From positions 10,298,556 to 10,362,555 of the forward strand of contig CM076261.1 in assembly GCA_038380795.1 (NCBI GenBank): DNA of 64,000 nt, written 5' to 3'. A program made the translations under genes and the position numbers. The DNA is from Pyrocephalus nanus (lineage: Eukaryota; Chordata; Aves; Passeriformes; Tyrannidae). Below the pieces are notes generated by a model that saw only the letters and a list, made by a program, of their open reading frames with translations, did no database searches and was not told the origin of the DNA. Shown here one piece after another: positions 27,101 through 40,960 of the stretch. Each line of letters begins with the position of its first letter. Position 1 is the first letter of the stretch.

Positions 27101-29836
27101 TTCTGTTTTCTTACTGATATTGTCCAAGGTAAAAGATATGCTATTATCTCTGTGAAAATACAGCATCTCAACTTGCTGATGCAGACTCTAGGTTTAGGAT
27201 TTAAGTTTTCAAGTGCCTATCTGAACAATGAGGTGAGCAGACCATGCAAGAAACTTCAACAGAAGCCAGCTTGTGACATTTGCCATGGGCATGGCTAGAT
27301 GGTATGGAGCACTGGCATCCTAAATCCCTAACTGCCTCTCACAAAGTTTAAGGGGAACTTCAGCATCTAACCATACTGACTAGTGGCTGGGCATAACACT
27401 TCTGGCTGACACCTATGCTCTCCCTGCACTGGATTCTGGCCTTCGTGTGAGCACAGAAAACCAGCAAAGAACTGGTCTTTACCAGTCTCCCTTTGTACAA
27501 CTGAATCATTGTAGCAAAATGTGGTGAAAAAAGGTACCAGAGCGATCAAGTAGGTAGAAGATAAAGAGATGAGAGTATGGTTCCCCACCGAAACCCTTAC
27601 TACCTCAATTTTCAGGCTGCTTGAACAATTATTTTTTCTCTTCAGGAGAATATTTATTTGAATTTACAATTGTTACTTCCATTTTGATATTTCCACCTAT
27701 TTGCACTGCTCTGCACTCCTTTGTGTTTCCTTCCTAATTTATTTAATTTCGTCAAGATATTTCAGATATTAATTCATTTGGAAACCTTTTCCTAATTATT
27801 CTATCATGTTACAATACTTTTGACTGAGAGAGAGCATAATGTAGGTACACTAGATTTTGAGGAATTTTGGTAGAGCTAGAAATTCTGCATGCAACAAAAG
27901 TGTTCTTTAAATGGAAGGGAAAGTACATATTGGTTTTGATACTTTCTTTTGCTTTTACCATTCTTTTCCTATATTGCTCTCTCATTGTTTTCATGGCTGT
28001 TATTACCAGTTCATCCACTTGCACTACCATTGTACTAGCCACTAACTTAACCCCTAATAGGAAGGGGTTATCTACATTAATTAATTCACCTACAGAAGAA
28101 TGTAAATGATGCTTCTATTTGCACATCTGCTCTTCTCTCCCATAACGATGCAGGATAAGGAGAAGCTGGCAGCATGGTGCTCATTTTCATAATGTAGTCC
28201 CTTTCCTAGCATATCTGTCCTGTTACTGGGCACATCTCTGAGGCAGATTTATTGTCCTAATCACCGGTCAAGCAGCACCAGTAAAGTTCATCCTTCATAA
28301 ATACAAAGCATTCAGTGTAGCTACTCTTTGCAAGTTTTGATCTTCTTGGCTTTTACCTCTTGCCAAAACATTATATCATTGCAGTTTTGAATAACAAATG
28401 CTTGTCAGCTCTGTAGGCTGTGCGGACTATTAGCAATGACCATTCTAATTTGCATGCAGGGATGGCAAGTTATAAGGAGGGGAGTCTGTTCCTTGCAGAT
28501 ACAGCTTGCTTTTAACAGCACAGAGTGCTTTCCTGTCACTCCTCCACTTCATAGGTCAAAAGCTGCATTAATGTGCACCACAATGAACCATTTGGAGCTA
28601 AATGGATTCATTCAGGTGTAGAGCAGAATTTGACTCAGTGCTCTTGTGTGAATTCTCCAACAGTATGGAAAAGAGACCCAGGAGGGCATTAAGATTTACT
28701 GCCACTAATTTTAGAGATAATTTTGAAAGTTTGGCCCATATAATACATTTATAAATGTCAAATCACAAAAATCAAAAGTATTAGCTCATTGTTATGAATA
28801 TTTTAAAGAAATTAAGTAATCAAACTATTTTATGCCATTCTTAATGCTAACTTAATTAAGTCTTAAAAGAATTTAACAAGCTTAACCAATCTGTCTGGAG
28901 CCCAAAACCAGATTGTTTAAACATAAAAATATTCTTGCAAATAGAGATGGTGGAATACATGAGGCTTCACTTAGAGAAAAATTACAGAGGGTCATCTAAA
29001 GCTGGGATGAACAGGACATCCCTTTTGTCTCACTGAAGACATCAGATGTTAAAAGAATTTTTTTTTTACAAGTTTTTAAGTGATTTTGCTCCTTTTTTCT
29101 TGTGCAAGCACTATTGGGTTTTGAGAAGTTGCTGGATCATTTGCACTGATGAGCAAACAGTCTCTATATTTCCTATGAAGAAAGCATGAAAGTGGACAGT
29201 CACAATAATATCAGTGGCCCAGAAGCTGAACAAATTACAAGAGTGCTTAATTTTGCTCCCTTGGTAGCAAGAATTACTCAGAATTTACTCCAATTGCCTA
29301 CACTAGCTTTCAAAATGCAGATTAAGGCAAACTATATTGAAAGAACTCTCAAACAAATGAAAATAAAAGAGTGAGGATATGAAAACAATAGACACTGTTT
29401 ATATAAAGCCACTCAAGGCATTGTGTTACCAAAGAAGTTGGTCTTAGGAGACAAGAAACTGTGATAAGAACCGGAATATTGCAGGTAAACTATAAGTGAA
29501 GAAGATTTATAATGTGCGTTTTCAAAAAGTAGCTTAACATAATGCTGTGGTTTTCATCTAACAAGGAACACACCTGGATAAAAACCATTACATCCAACAT
29601 ATGAATAGGGACACCATCTCTGTTCCCAATTCTGCATGTCCATCAAGAATCAACAATAACTAGATTGTACTGTCAACTTAATGCTACACCTAAAATTAAA
29701 ACAGGGAACTTTTCTGATTTGAAAATAGAATACACAGTCATTGAAAAGTTTAATTTTTAGTGTAGCATTGGCTTGGCTTGTAGTACTTGTCAGCATTTGT
29801 AATTATAGATGGGTTTTACTGTTATCATTTGACTTT
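21191..29836. other. Unannotated AT-rich stretch
   Basis: No gene, RNA or interspersed repeat recognised over about 8.6 kb. It contains a poly(A) at about 21822-21836, a 16-base poly(T) at 22210-22225, a 22-bp perfect palindrome at 23422-23443, a near-palindrome around an octamer ATGCAAAT at 24787-24812, and a slightly GC-richer patch at about 24240-24400. Open frames are all short (80 codons or fewer) and shadow each other. Confidence 0.6.
23422..23443. repeat. 22-bp perfect palindrome
   Basis: Perfectly self-complementary sequence centred on GCTTAAGC, with 7-base A/T arms (AAATAAA...TTTATTT). A second CTTAAGCTTTTA copy follows within 15 bases. It could extrude as a small cruciform or be chance in AT-rich DNA. 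Confidence 0.85.
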
Positions 29837-30670
29837 TAGAGTATTAAGGGTTGGAAAGGACCTTAAAGATCATCTAGACCCAACCCCCCACTACCAGAGA
29901 CACCTCCCACTAGATCAGATTGCTCAAGGCCTTATCAAGCCTGGCCTTGAACACTGCCAGAGTTGGGCATCCACAGCCTCCCTGGACAATCTGTGCCAGT
30001 GTCTCACCACCTTCATAGTAAAGAATTTCTTCCTCATATCCAGCCTAAATTTCCCTTCTTTCAGTCTGTACCCCTTACTCCTTGTCTATCATTACAGTTC
30101 CTGATGAAAAGTCCCTTTCCAGCCTTCCTGTAGGCCCCCTTCAGATACTGGAAGGTGGCTATGAGGTCTCCATGCAACCTTCTCTTTTCCAGGCTGAACA
30201 ATCCCAAATTTCTCGGCCTATCTTTGTAAGGGAGGTGCTCCAGTTCTCTTATAAACTTTAGGCCCTCCTCTGGACTTGCTCCAGCAGTTCCATGTCCTTC
30301 CTGTGCTGGGGGCACCAAAATGCAGTACTTCAGTTTGGGTCTCACAAGCAGAGTGGAGGGGGAGAATCCCCTCCTTCAACCTCCTGGCCATGCTCCTTTT
30401 GATGTGTTCCAGGATTTGTTAGGCTTTCTGGGATGTGAGTGCACACTGCTGGCTCGTGTTGAGTTTTTCATCAACCATCACCCCCAAGACTCTCTCTGCA
30501 GGGCTGCTCTCAATCACTTCTAGGTGTGCTTGGGATTGCTGTGACCCAGGTGTAGGACCTTGTACTTTGCTTTGTTGAACTTCATGAGGTTTGTATTGGC
30601 CCATCTCTCAAGCATGTCAAGGACCCTCTGGATCCATCCTTTCCCTCCAGTGTAGTGACTGCACTACACT
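29837..30670 (-). mobile_element. CR1 LINE fragment, best-preserved copy in the window
   Basis: About 830 bases, minus strand. The 3' end is at 29837-29880 (GGGTTGGAAAGGACCTTAAAGATC, the standard avian CR1 end). The minus-strand frames recover the C-terminal third of the ORF2 reverse transcriptase in order: [25 protein letters not shown] (within 30419-30604, broken here into its ESSPAE.VLGV.VDEKL core and SQQCAL), then LEHLPYKDRPRNLGLFSLEKR and GDLIATFQYLKGAYRKAG (30061-30345). The two pieces are in separate open frames, so the ORF is interrupted and inactive. It is 5'-truncated before the catalytic YADD-type region, as most genomic CR1 copies are. Its similarity to the standard sequence is higher than for the other copies, so it is probably the youngest CR1 here. 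Confidence 0.95.
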
Positions 30671-33600
30671 TGTTTTTTTTTTTCCCATCGCAGTGAACCA
30701 AACCTACTCCAAAGGTTTTCGAAAGTAGGAAGAAAATCTTTCCTGCTCTGATCTCCACAATTATCTTTACCTCATTCTTCAAGGGAATAATAAAGAAAAT
30801 TTATGCAAAGCAAATATTCAGTGTTCAAGAACAAGCTAATTGTGTCCTTTTCATAATTGGTAGTTTATTGCAAATTTATATTCAAAACTGTTCCCACTGA
30901 ACACCCTGAGTTGAGGAAAAGAGACACAGTGCTCATCATATGCTTTTCTTAACTGTTAAGTCTAAATAAAGAATCCCTTATTTGTATTTAGAAAAGACCT
31001 TCATAATATCTTCAGCAACCAGGAATAGATTTTTACAGGTTAATGCTTGAACTGGTGCTGTGTCAATATTACTGTCCTGTTCAGAGAGAGTGCAAGAGCC
31101 TCCCAGGCTTTATGCTCATCCCTTCTACCTGAGTATCCCATTTTGAAGTGTTACTCAGAGCTAAAGCTTTTTCTGGGCAATAGCCTACCCCTTACTACAT
31201 CTCTCCCCATTCTTCTCTTTTCAGATCCCTTAGGCTGTATTTCAAGAGCAGAGACAGAGCAATTCTTCTTCTGAAGAAGAGAAAAAAACGTCAACAACTT
31301 GTATACTTATTCTGCTGAGTGTATTAATGTCTACAAATAGTCAGATACAGATTACTTTTTCCACAAAAGCTAGTCTGTGCTGCTGGCTAATTTGTCCTAA
31401 TAGATGTAAAGGTTAAGTAAAAAATAAATCTATGTTGTTCAGCAATGTAATTTTTCTTCATGAAGCTGACAAAGAAAACTGCTAAAGCCTGGAAACCAAC
31501 TCATGCCATTTAAGGTATTCCATGTGTCTAGAAGTCCATCAATCTCTAGATATAAAAAGAATTTAGGATTAAAACTGAGAAATTACCCCACCAAAAAAGT
31601 GTTTTCCCTCACAGCTGCTCATCTCTGCACTGTAAACATCTTGATATTATGTTAATTTTTATGAATTAATCTTCACAAGCTGATAATATTTTCCTAAATT
31701 CAATTTAGCTGCTGCATGGACAGAGCTTGTTGCTTTGCAAAATATATTTATTTTGGGCATCTTTGTTAGATGTAGCTGTGTGACAAGAGGAACCATCCAG
31801 ACTGCAGTTTACTTATTAGGAGAAAACATGTACAGGTTTTAATTAGAGATCATGGAGAAAACACATTATTAAATAGAAAATTCTTGTTAACAGCCTTTGT
31901 TAGAAATAGAATTAAACCAAGGTGAACTTAACTATCAAAGAAATATTTATGCTTGCTAAAATACATAGTATTTTGAGTAGCTAAAATATGTTTTTCAGAT
32001 TCAATGGATTTTAATGGAGAAACCGTTGCCTTCTGAGATGTGTTATATAAATAAATCAAACACTTCAGAAAGCAGGAACTGTGTTTTCATCCATGATGAA
32101 AAAAAGACGAAATCAGTTCCATTTAGGTATGGTTGCTTGTTAAGCAGCAGTTTGGCAATGGTTTCCAATCATATTATCCACAAGTCTAGACTCTTAAAAT
32201 CTTAGTTCTGTGCACCTTTGTGTGGATCTCTGTCAGCCCATTATTTCCATCCACAGAAGTATCTATTTGCCTTGTTTATGTGTGCCACAAACCCAGCTTT
32301 TATTGGACTTCTCCAAATATCACAAGACCATCATTTGGAGAAGCAGCAGAGTAGAGGATGGTGTGAGTCTGATCTCTGCTGTATAGAAGTCTATAGGAAA
32401 ATCTGTGTGTGACTGTAGTTCTTTCAGATATGGTCTTCATTTCAGTGTTTACAGAATCTCTATTCTCTTGCATGTTTTATTTTAGTTTGATGAGCACTGT
32501 TACATCTGTTCTCTGGCCTCTGTATCTCAAGTACTAAAACTGAAAAAGCCCCAAGGATTATGAAAGACATTTTCCTGTTCATAGCATAATCTTTCTGCCC
32601 CTGGGTATTGCATTCACTAGAAAGACCCATGTATTCACCTTTACTTTACAGACTCATTAGTTCAACCTTACAACTATGGACCACAAGAACACAAAGGCAA
32701 CATCCTTTCATTACTCTCTCCAGCATCACCTTATGACAAAGATTTTATATATTCTCACACATAACACTAGGGGATTGTTAGAAATTTTCTAGTCCTATAA
32801 CTCACTCAAGAGCAAAAATTAGCTTCTGGAATAAAGTGAGGATGAAAGGATACTGCAAAGCCTTGGCTTTTTGGCAAGATGATACTGACTGCACAAGTTT
32901 TTCAGAATATCAGTTAAAATAACTTCTCCCAAAGAGCAAAACTGGCAAACCTACAGTTGACATACATGAAACTGGAGACTGTGCAATCCTGTGGCCTCTT
33001 CTTCATTGATGGAGTTCACTTAACATTCACCTGAAAAGGCCAGAATAAGGATCTCAAAATTTAGCCTCAAGAGAATTGGTGAAAAAGAGAAAGAAACTAA
33101 TGCATCTTGCTGCTGAATCTTATAGCGGGAAGAACATATGCAGTTTAGTAAGATGAGATTTTGAAGTGAAACTTGACAATCAAAATACTACCATCCCACA
33201 GGGATGAATAAGTATTTGTGCAAAGCAGAAGGACTGTGAATATTGCTTAGATATATATCAATGTGCATGATTGGTGAGAAGAAAAGAAAATAGAAATAGG
33301 GTCACAAAGATGCTTTGAAATAAAGGCACACCTCTAGACTCTGCAGTAAGCCTGGATCTTGAGCCTTTTTTCACACTGAGCCATGTCTGGTCCACATCAT
33401 TTAACCTCAGGTGGTTTAGAAGAGCTTTTGACCTCTTTTGGAAGGATTTCTAACAAGCAGGTGTAAGTTTCTTATGACCCTGGTACAAACTGATGGTCTA
33501 GCTTGGATCTTTCTGAGCAATATCTTCATGACTCTGGGCACCAGCTGGGGCAGCAGTCAGCAAGGTGACTGGAAAACCTGTAGGAGCTCTGAGAGTTGTG

Positions 33601-36600
33601 TAAGTTTTCAGCAAGACTTTGCAGTCTCGATCTAGTCAGAATATCCTAGAGGTGTAAGGCAGACCCACTCCAGCATCTGGTAAGTCTCCTCTCTAATTGT
33701 AGCAGAGGAAGAGATACAGAATGAAGAACCCTCAAATCTTAATGCTGTTGTCTGTGAATGCCTAAAGAATTATTGATGGTGAAGCTTTTCAAAAGAGATG
33801 TTTGCAATGCATTACAATAACTCACTTAGCAATAACTAAGAATTTTATCTAATAAAGTTTATGTTCTATACATAAAATAATGACAGTTGGGACCCAATTG
33901 TTGATTCCAATGGCGAGAACATGATTTAGACCTTGGCAATAAAGTAGTTAAATTACACTTTAGAAATTAAGATACTGTTGCCTTCTTCCTTTAAAAATTT
34001 GAAAGGTAGCCTCAAGCTGGGTTTAACAAAGCAGTTATGCATAGGAAAAACAGCACATCCCTGCAACACAGTGTCAGCCAGTACTGTGTTGTTTGGTGGA
34101 GGGATGTGAGGACTGACTGTGCTGTGGTGTGTCAGGAGATATCAACATTTATTTACACTGTTCAGGACACACAGGAAAACTTTCAACCATTCTTAATGTG
34201 ATGTGGAGCTCTTTCATTGTTCTCCATCTCTAAATGTCCTCTCCTACATTACTTCAGTATAAAAATGGCACACAAGAATTTGAACATTTTCAAATATGAA
34301 AACCTCAGTGAAGGTCATCTATTTCTTAAGATTTTCAAAGTTTTGGGCAGGAAGTATGTTTTTATTCCAGACAGATTTTCTGTTGAAATTATGCCCGTTT
34401 CTCCATGTTCTGTCAGTGCTTATTCTGTCTGCTGAAATCACTGTCTTCTGCTATGGGGTATCAGACTGCTGCTCTTGTGTGGCCAAAAATCCTTATTTAC
34501 AAAGAGAAGTAAGGCTATCTTTTACTTTGCTAATAAATGAGAAATTTAACTGCTACAGGGGATGTCTTGGAAAAGTCCATACTGGTGTTAAGGTGAAGCA
34601 TTCTGCATTTACTCCACTTGTCTCTCTTCAAGGTCAAGACTGCTGAATCTGAGTCCGGAGTAATCAGACGTTGCTCTCTCTAGCTGTTACTAGAGTCTCT
34701 TGAGTCCCCTTTCTGTCTAGTTCACCCACATTTTTAGTAAACATTAGCCTAAGTCTTAATTTTTAGATACACTGTTTCTCTTTTTGTGTTACTGCCATAC
34801 CGTCTCTGCAACTATATAGGCTGATTAAGTAGAAAGAATGATCATCTAGGCAGTTTCCAAATAGTATAATAGGCGTCTTTTACCATTAATTGTAAAAAGC
34901 AGATATCTCTCACTCAGTATGACTGCAACAAAGAATTGCCAAACATAAACCTAGGAAATACACTTTTTGAAATTGGATTCTGATAGCCAGTTACAAATTA
35001 AATTTTAAAAATGGTGAGGATTTTTACATTTGTTCTTGAGATCCAACTGTGTGGAAACACATAGGGCTCACAGAAATACACTGACCCAGACCTAGGTTTT
35101 CAAAGTTCAAGCTTGCCTTTAAAAGGTGCAAATGAAACTTTTCAGTACAGAATAATCACAGTGCAACATGACATATCAATTAACTCCCATTACAGGACAG
35201 GCAGACAGCTGGCATGGTGCTGTTTGTTACGTGTGAACAGTGTGCTTGGGATCCTGTGGAGCACAGATGTGCATTATCCCTGTCCCTGAGAGCTTACAGT
35301 GAAACAAAATGAAATGAGAAAGACATGTGTAAAATATTTTTAATAGGAGAGTTATTTAAGATGACATTGTGGGGGAGGGAACAAGGAAAAGCCAGCATGC
35401 TAGATTTACATTGCATTTTACAATTTTTTTTTTTTTTAATTTATTTTAGAAGATACTGTGTGTCTGTCTCATTCAGAAATCCTACTGAAATATAACTGAA
35501 ACACTGATGAGTCGTATTCACCTATTGTCTTGCTGCTTGGAAAAATCTGCACACATATTAGCAATAGAAAATTATTGTTTGAGGACCACTCTTGATGTTT
35601 GACTTTTGAATGTGCATCATGTAATGAAAGAGCTGCCAACAGAAATCTGTCCATTGACAAAATTAAAAATAAAGTTATTTGATGGTACACAGTCACCAAC
35701 TAAGCATATTATATGGTGTAACATTTTGAGGATAATAAGTTTCTATGAAGAAAAAGATTTTTTCAGAAACAAAAAAGATTGGTATTAAGTATAGGCTATA
35801 AAATATAATTAAATATTAATGGCTTTCATTAAAATATATTTGAATGAGTAAGATACTTGTAACTGTCCTACCTGAAGGATTTGATTCCAACTCTAAAATG
35901 TAATTCAGACTCGGGGAAGAAAGATATTATTTCTTTCTGTAAAAGTGAAAGAAATTTAAAACTTGATAGCAGCACAGTGTAAAAAACTGTCCTAATAAAA
36001 GCTTCTGGATGGGTATTTTGATTTAGTATAACCCTAACATGGTCATTGTTTGGGTACAGGTCTCTTTTCCAGTCCTAGTCTAGCCAGGTTCATGATAATC
36101 TTTGGTGAAGCCTGCATAACTCCTGCTTTAAGGATCTGTGTTCAGGTCAGGGATGATTTGCTGTCTGTTAAGCAGACACAGGTCTACATTGTCAGTCTAT
36201 GTGGAACAAACACCTTCTGTAAATGTTTAGCCTAAACTTTTCAAAAAAAAAAGAAGAAAAAGAACTTTTTTTGAGCAAGGTTAAGATCAAAATTAAAGAC
36301 TCTAGGGTGAGGCAAGAGATAGAAAAAGCCAGCAGTAAAAAATCACACATGACTACTCAGTGACTGAAAGTGTGTTGCTAAGACTGAACTCCTCGCTTAG
36401 CTTCCTGCTAGTCTGAATCTTCATGCACTGTTGGAAAAAAAATCATGTCTATCTCCCCCCAGTTTATGATACCCTGCAAGTCTTAAGAAATTGTGTTGAA
36501 AGTAATGTTAGCTAGAATGGTATACTAAAAACCAAATGTATCACACATCTTCAAGCATTAATGCTTAATTAAAAAGGAAATAAATGTATCATAATTATTC

Positions 36601-39600
36601 TATGTAATTTTCAAGTGACTTAAAATTAGATTGTGTTATTATTGCTAAGGAGGTTTACTTAACATTAAATGCTTGAGGTTTTATGAAAAGGAAATTTTCA
36701 CATCAATTAAAAAGCACTTAGTTTTTATGGATTTTAAATTCTTATATATTCTTATGTTTAAATGAAATCATCTTTGTTATAATGTCTCTCTCCAAAATCC
36801 TATTTTAGATCACACGGCTCTACGAAACACCTGTTTCAGTTTTTTCAGGAGGTCAAATTATGCCCATATAAATGATGTTGTCCTCTGCCACAAAGAGATC
36901 AGCTAGTGGATTTCCCTGTATGCTGTAATTTCTGAATTGCTTACTTGGAATAACCCAGTGAGAGTGGTTTTAATCAGAATTCACTACAAGTACCACATAA
37001 GAGAAAAACAGAATGGAAAAAAGTATTGAACAGAAGAGATTATGCTTAAAATAGTTAATGGATGTTAGCAATTTTTTTTTTCAAGCTAGAAATAGTCAGA
37101 TTTATAAAATGAATGAAAGCAAAAAATGATCTTTCAGAATTTAAAAAAGGAGCAATTAAGCTTCTTGATTTAGTAAAGACAGTAGGAAAAATATGGAGAG
37201 GAAAGGGCCTGAGGTATTTGGTTATATGGCAAATAAGACCTAAATAATGCAGTGTTTTCTCAGCTGTAAATGCAGGTGTTTGCAGAAGTGATGCAGTTGT
37301 TCATCCTTTTAGATGTACAATTCCCTTTAGTGACACATTTGAATAAAGATTCTTTTATCAGCTGTTTATCTCTAATGGGCCCAGAAAAGCAGGGCTTTCA
37401 ATACATTTCCGCATCCTGTCCTCCACTCTTATTCAAGGATATTTAAGAATAGAATAAATCCCACTTTATAGCTAGTCTGCAGTCCAATAAGGAAAATCCT
37501 CCAAAGGCAAGAAATGACAGTGGCTATCTCTCTATCACCTTGTTCAGCCTATGCAAACTGACATGAAATAAAAAAATTAGACTCAGTTCTCCACAGATGT
37601 GAATGAGATTTTAGTGCATATGTGCATACACTGGGGAAGATTTGATAATGTGCATGGAAATATAATGGGGAAGCATTTATACCTGTCTTCATTCCTACTT
37701 TCAAACACTGTTCTCTTTTCTGTCTCTGGCAGAGACATACAGTATTGCCCACTGGCAACTTTCCTAGCTCTTAGCTTTAATTGTCACCTGCCATTAAGAA
37801 AAAATTTAAAAAAATTAAAAAAACCCCAAACAATCCAAAACAAACAAAAAACCCAACCAACCAAAGAAACCCAACTCCACTTCTACTGAGTAAGTATTGT
37901 ATTGTCACAGTTGTATAGAAAACCTTGAAAACAGGAATGAAGGTAACTGGATGTTACCATCCATTTGGTAATACTGCCTGATATCTGAAAATAACTGGTT
38001 TGAGTTATTAATTGACCAATGCAGTTTGCTATGTACCAGCTTTGACACTGGCAATGATGTATTCAGAATCACTGTTCCTTTTTTCCTAGTTACTATAACA
38101 AGTAGGAAACCGGGAGCAGCATTTTATTTTGACTGACTTTTTAAGATTTGTTCCTCCAGCACCTTGTTTTGCAAGACTATGAATGTCCCTCTTCTCCAGC
38201 TTAAAGAATTAGAGTGAAAAGAGCCAGATGATGTACCAGGGCTGCAAAGCCTGGGAGGCCATATGTCTGAAAACCCTGAGATAATGTAGGACTTTTGCTG
38301 GGTTCAGAATCACTAAAAGAGAAAAAGATGAGTTAATTGCTCACATAACTATTCCAAACATGCAGAAAGCGTTACAGGTGGTTGAGTCTTTTAGCTGCAA
38401 TTAGATTAACATACAAAAATTTCCTAGCATATTTTCAGGGAAAGAGAACATCATTGAAACACACTGTTCCAAAACAAGAACACTTTTCAGAACAATGGAG
38501 TGAACTCTCCTCCAGCAGTAAAGAGGAGCTTTGTAGTCTATGGTGTGAGAGCTAGATGACTTAAGACATCTAGGTTGTCTTGTTTTCCCCATCAGAATGG
38601 TAGAATAAAAGAACAAATTGGGCTTACAAGTTGTAGACATCTGTCCTGGGGACTATGTGTCCCCAAGGAGCAGAGATACTTGCTAGCAGCTCCCCATCAT
38701 TACAGCAGACACCTTTGGAAACATGCTCATTGTCTTCATTTCCTAACAGGTTGCCCTAGATCCTGAAAGATGAATATACCATCTTCAAGGGAGTTAAGTT
38801 CTGTACAAGCTCACTATTTTTCATCTTTTTTTGAGAGTCTTTAACTTGCTCTTTTTGAAAACAGTGCTCCATACATCTTCTGGATTCTGTGAAGGCCTTG
38901 GCCAAGAAGAATTAGATTGCAGTGAGGATAATCTCCTCCTCCCCCGTCTCCAACATTGAACTGAGATCTTTTCAGCCCTTTTGAGTACCTTTCAGAGCTC
39001 TTTTCAGTTACGCTTTTGCAGGGTAAGCTGCATACAGCAAGGTAGACCTAAGGCAGTTTAAGGGATGTTACAATCCAGCATTACAAGGCTGACTGAGCAT
39101 CTCAACTGAAGGTTTTGTAGTTCAATGGGATTTCAATAGTTTCAGTGGGGTTCAACATCCACATGTCACTGCTGGGAGCTTTCATATCTCAGCCGCTTGG
39201 AAACTCATGTGCTAATCCTCTAAATTTTTTAGTCATGCAACATTTTTGTCCTTGACACCTTCCAGGGACCACTGTCTTCTTTCTTGTCTATGTCCTACAT
39301 TAGGGCTTCAAACAAAGGATCTCTGCTTCAGATGGAAATATAGAGAAAATTCCTGACTGCCATCTACAGTGTTTCTTGGAGTGAAATCTTGCATCTTTTG
39401 TTTCTTCTTCAGTTTTTCTTTCTAATTTTCTTCTTATTTGATTGTATAGTTTCATCACTTCTCTTGCTCCTGTCTGTTTCATGACTTCAGTATGCTGGTG
39501 GCATTTTCTATATTAAGTTTTTTTTTCATATTAAATATTCTAAATCTCCCATGGAGGTCTTCCCCCTCCCCCTATTTTTTTCTTTCTTTTTTTTTTTTAA

Positions 39601-40214
39601 TATATATTTTGACATGCAGTTCTTTCCTGTATTTTCTTTGTTAATTTCTTTCTTTTTGTCTCTCTTGATCTTCTATTGTTGTCTGGTCCCTTAACAGACT
39701 TTTATTCTATTCAACTTTACATGCAGAACAGAAATATTCTGTAGTGTTCACAGTTGTATGATAAGCTTTGATTTTAATATTCTTGTCCTGCGTACAAAGA
39801 CTTGCTTACACAAGGGAAGGTCTCATTCTCCTCTGCATTTAAATCTAGCAAGTTTAAATTACACTGATGGCTTAGCTGGAGATCAACTACTTGTAAAAAA
39901 GTCAGAACTGGCTCCCTTGCAGCTTTTCAAAATTACTTTCTGAGATACTGTGCTTTCTACCTGAGATCAGATAGAAAAATCTTCACAGAAAGGTAGTGTT
40001 ATCTGGTCCTGTACTGTGATTGATGCCTGAGACTCTGAAGTTTAATTATTCTAATCATACTGCCCTGGAAACTGCAAATGTTAATAAAATAAGCTTTATC
40101 AGTTCCAGAGCTGCCAGCCATATCATGCATTGAGTGAGGCACAGCTTATTCCCTAACTTCTTTGTTCTTTTCCACTCCTTTCTCCCATCCCCAATTGACA
40201 TTCATACATATTGA
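30671..40214. other. Unannotated AT-rich stretch
   Basis: About 9.5 kb with no recognised gene or interspersed repeat. It contains a poly(T) at about 35426-35439 and an A-rich run turning into an A/C-rich run at about 37798-37880. A splice-flanked segment at 33625-33679 has stops in all three frames. The longest open frame (116 codons, 34296-34646) overlaps another plus-strand frame and has no recognisable similarity. Confidence 0.6.
37798..37880 (+). repeat. A/C-rich low-complexity tract
   Basis: An A-rich run passes through AAAAAAACCCC into CAAA/CCAA-type words with almost no G. Similar A6-8CCC(C) junctions recur elsewhere in the window (2984, 7434, 16506, 20457, 56385). Confidence 0.8.
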
Positions 40215-40388
40215 TAATGTGCCCTTGAGACTTCTCTTCTGCAGTCTAAGCACCTCTGGGTCTCTCAGCTTCTGTTACATGGGATGCTCCAAGCACTTAT
40301 CTTTGTGGCCCTTCACTGGACTCCTTCCACATCTCTTTTGTTCTAGAATTAGATCCAGATGTTTAGACTAAAGATATGTCTTACTGGT
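40215..40388 (-). mobile_element. CR1 LINE fragment, left half, interrupted by an LTR
   Basis: Diverged but recognisable minus-strand CR1: the plus-strand words CTTCTCTTCTGCAGTCTAAGC, then CCTCTGGGTCTCTCAGCTTCTG, then GGCCCTTCACTGGACTCCTTCCA correspond to the CR1 region encoding LFSLEKRRL...LRELGL...RVQRRATK-type residues on the opposite strand. The matching remainder resumes at about 40770, so this and that piece are one element split by an LTR insertion. The left boundary is uncertain by some tens of bases. Confidence 0.7.
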
Positions 40389-40768
40389 TGTCCTAGTTCT
40401 CTGGTCAGGACAGGGCTAATTTTTTGCAGTAGCTGGGAGGCGACATGGCTAGGGCACAGAGGTTATTCTATTCCATCTCACATCAGAGTTGGGGGCAGGG
40501 GAAAGGGGCTCTCTTCTGGGAAGAAGGGGTTCCTTCCTTTTAAAAAAACATGGTGGAGGGAGCTGCCTGGTATGGTCTATTGTCAGGTGTTTATCCTGTG
40601 TGAATAATTTCTTTTCATATACCTTTTGTTATTAATATTGTTGCTGTTATTGTTTCTTATCTCATTGCTTTTTTTCCAGTAAATTGTTGTAATCTCAACC
40701 TGTGATCTCTGCCCTTTGTGCGGCCATTTGGAGGGTCAGAGGGTTTTTTTTTTAATGGGAGTACTAAA
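40389..40768 (+). mobile_element. Solo LTR of an avian endogenous retrovirus, inserted in CR1
   Basis: It starts TGTCCTAGTTCTCTGGTCAG and continues ACAGGGCTAATTTTTTGCAG-TAGCTGGGAGG, the recognisable start of a widespread avian LTR group (TGTCCTGGTTT...GTTAATTTT...TAGCTGG). Its 3' part has CAGTAAATTGTTGTAATCTC, where these LTRs carry the AAACTGT..TATCTCAACC segment. It includes a G-rich block (about 40492-40530). No internal viral sequence is present, so it is a solo LTR left by recombination or a fragment. The right end is uncertain because the sequence there is degraded (poly(T) at 40744-40753). Sequence on both sides is the same CR1. Confidence 0.7.
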
Positions 40769-40960
40769 CTGGAGAATACCATTCCTCAACCACAATACCT
40801 ATGCTGAGCAGAGGGGAAGAACCACCTCGCTTGACCTGTTGGCAATGCCCTTCCTTTGCCTTCACTGCCATGAATGTGCATTGCTGGTTCATGACCAGGT
40901 CGTTGTCCACCAGCACCTTCTGGTCTGTGTCTGCAAAAGTGCTTTCTACGAGATCACACG
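40769..40960 (-). mobile_element. CR1 LINE fragment, right half
   Basis: Continuation of the CR1 at 40215: the plus-strand words AAACTGGAGAATACC, GAGCAGAGGGGAAGAACCACC, TTGACCTGTTGGCAATGCCC, CATTGCTGGTTCATG and TTGTCCACCAGCACC follow the standard CR1 order on the complement. The 122-codon plus-strand frame (40716-41084) is antisense to it and is not a gene. Confidence 0.8.

Noticed and set aside
27867..28109. 80-codon frame with membrane-like segments
   Set aside because: T-rich DNA yields hydrophobic codons by default; an equally long frame lies on the opposite strand and no family is recognised.
33625..33679. Splice-flanked 55-base segment as a coding exon
   Set aside because: All three frames contain stops and the acceptor tract is weak; at most a non-coding exon.
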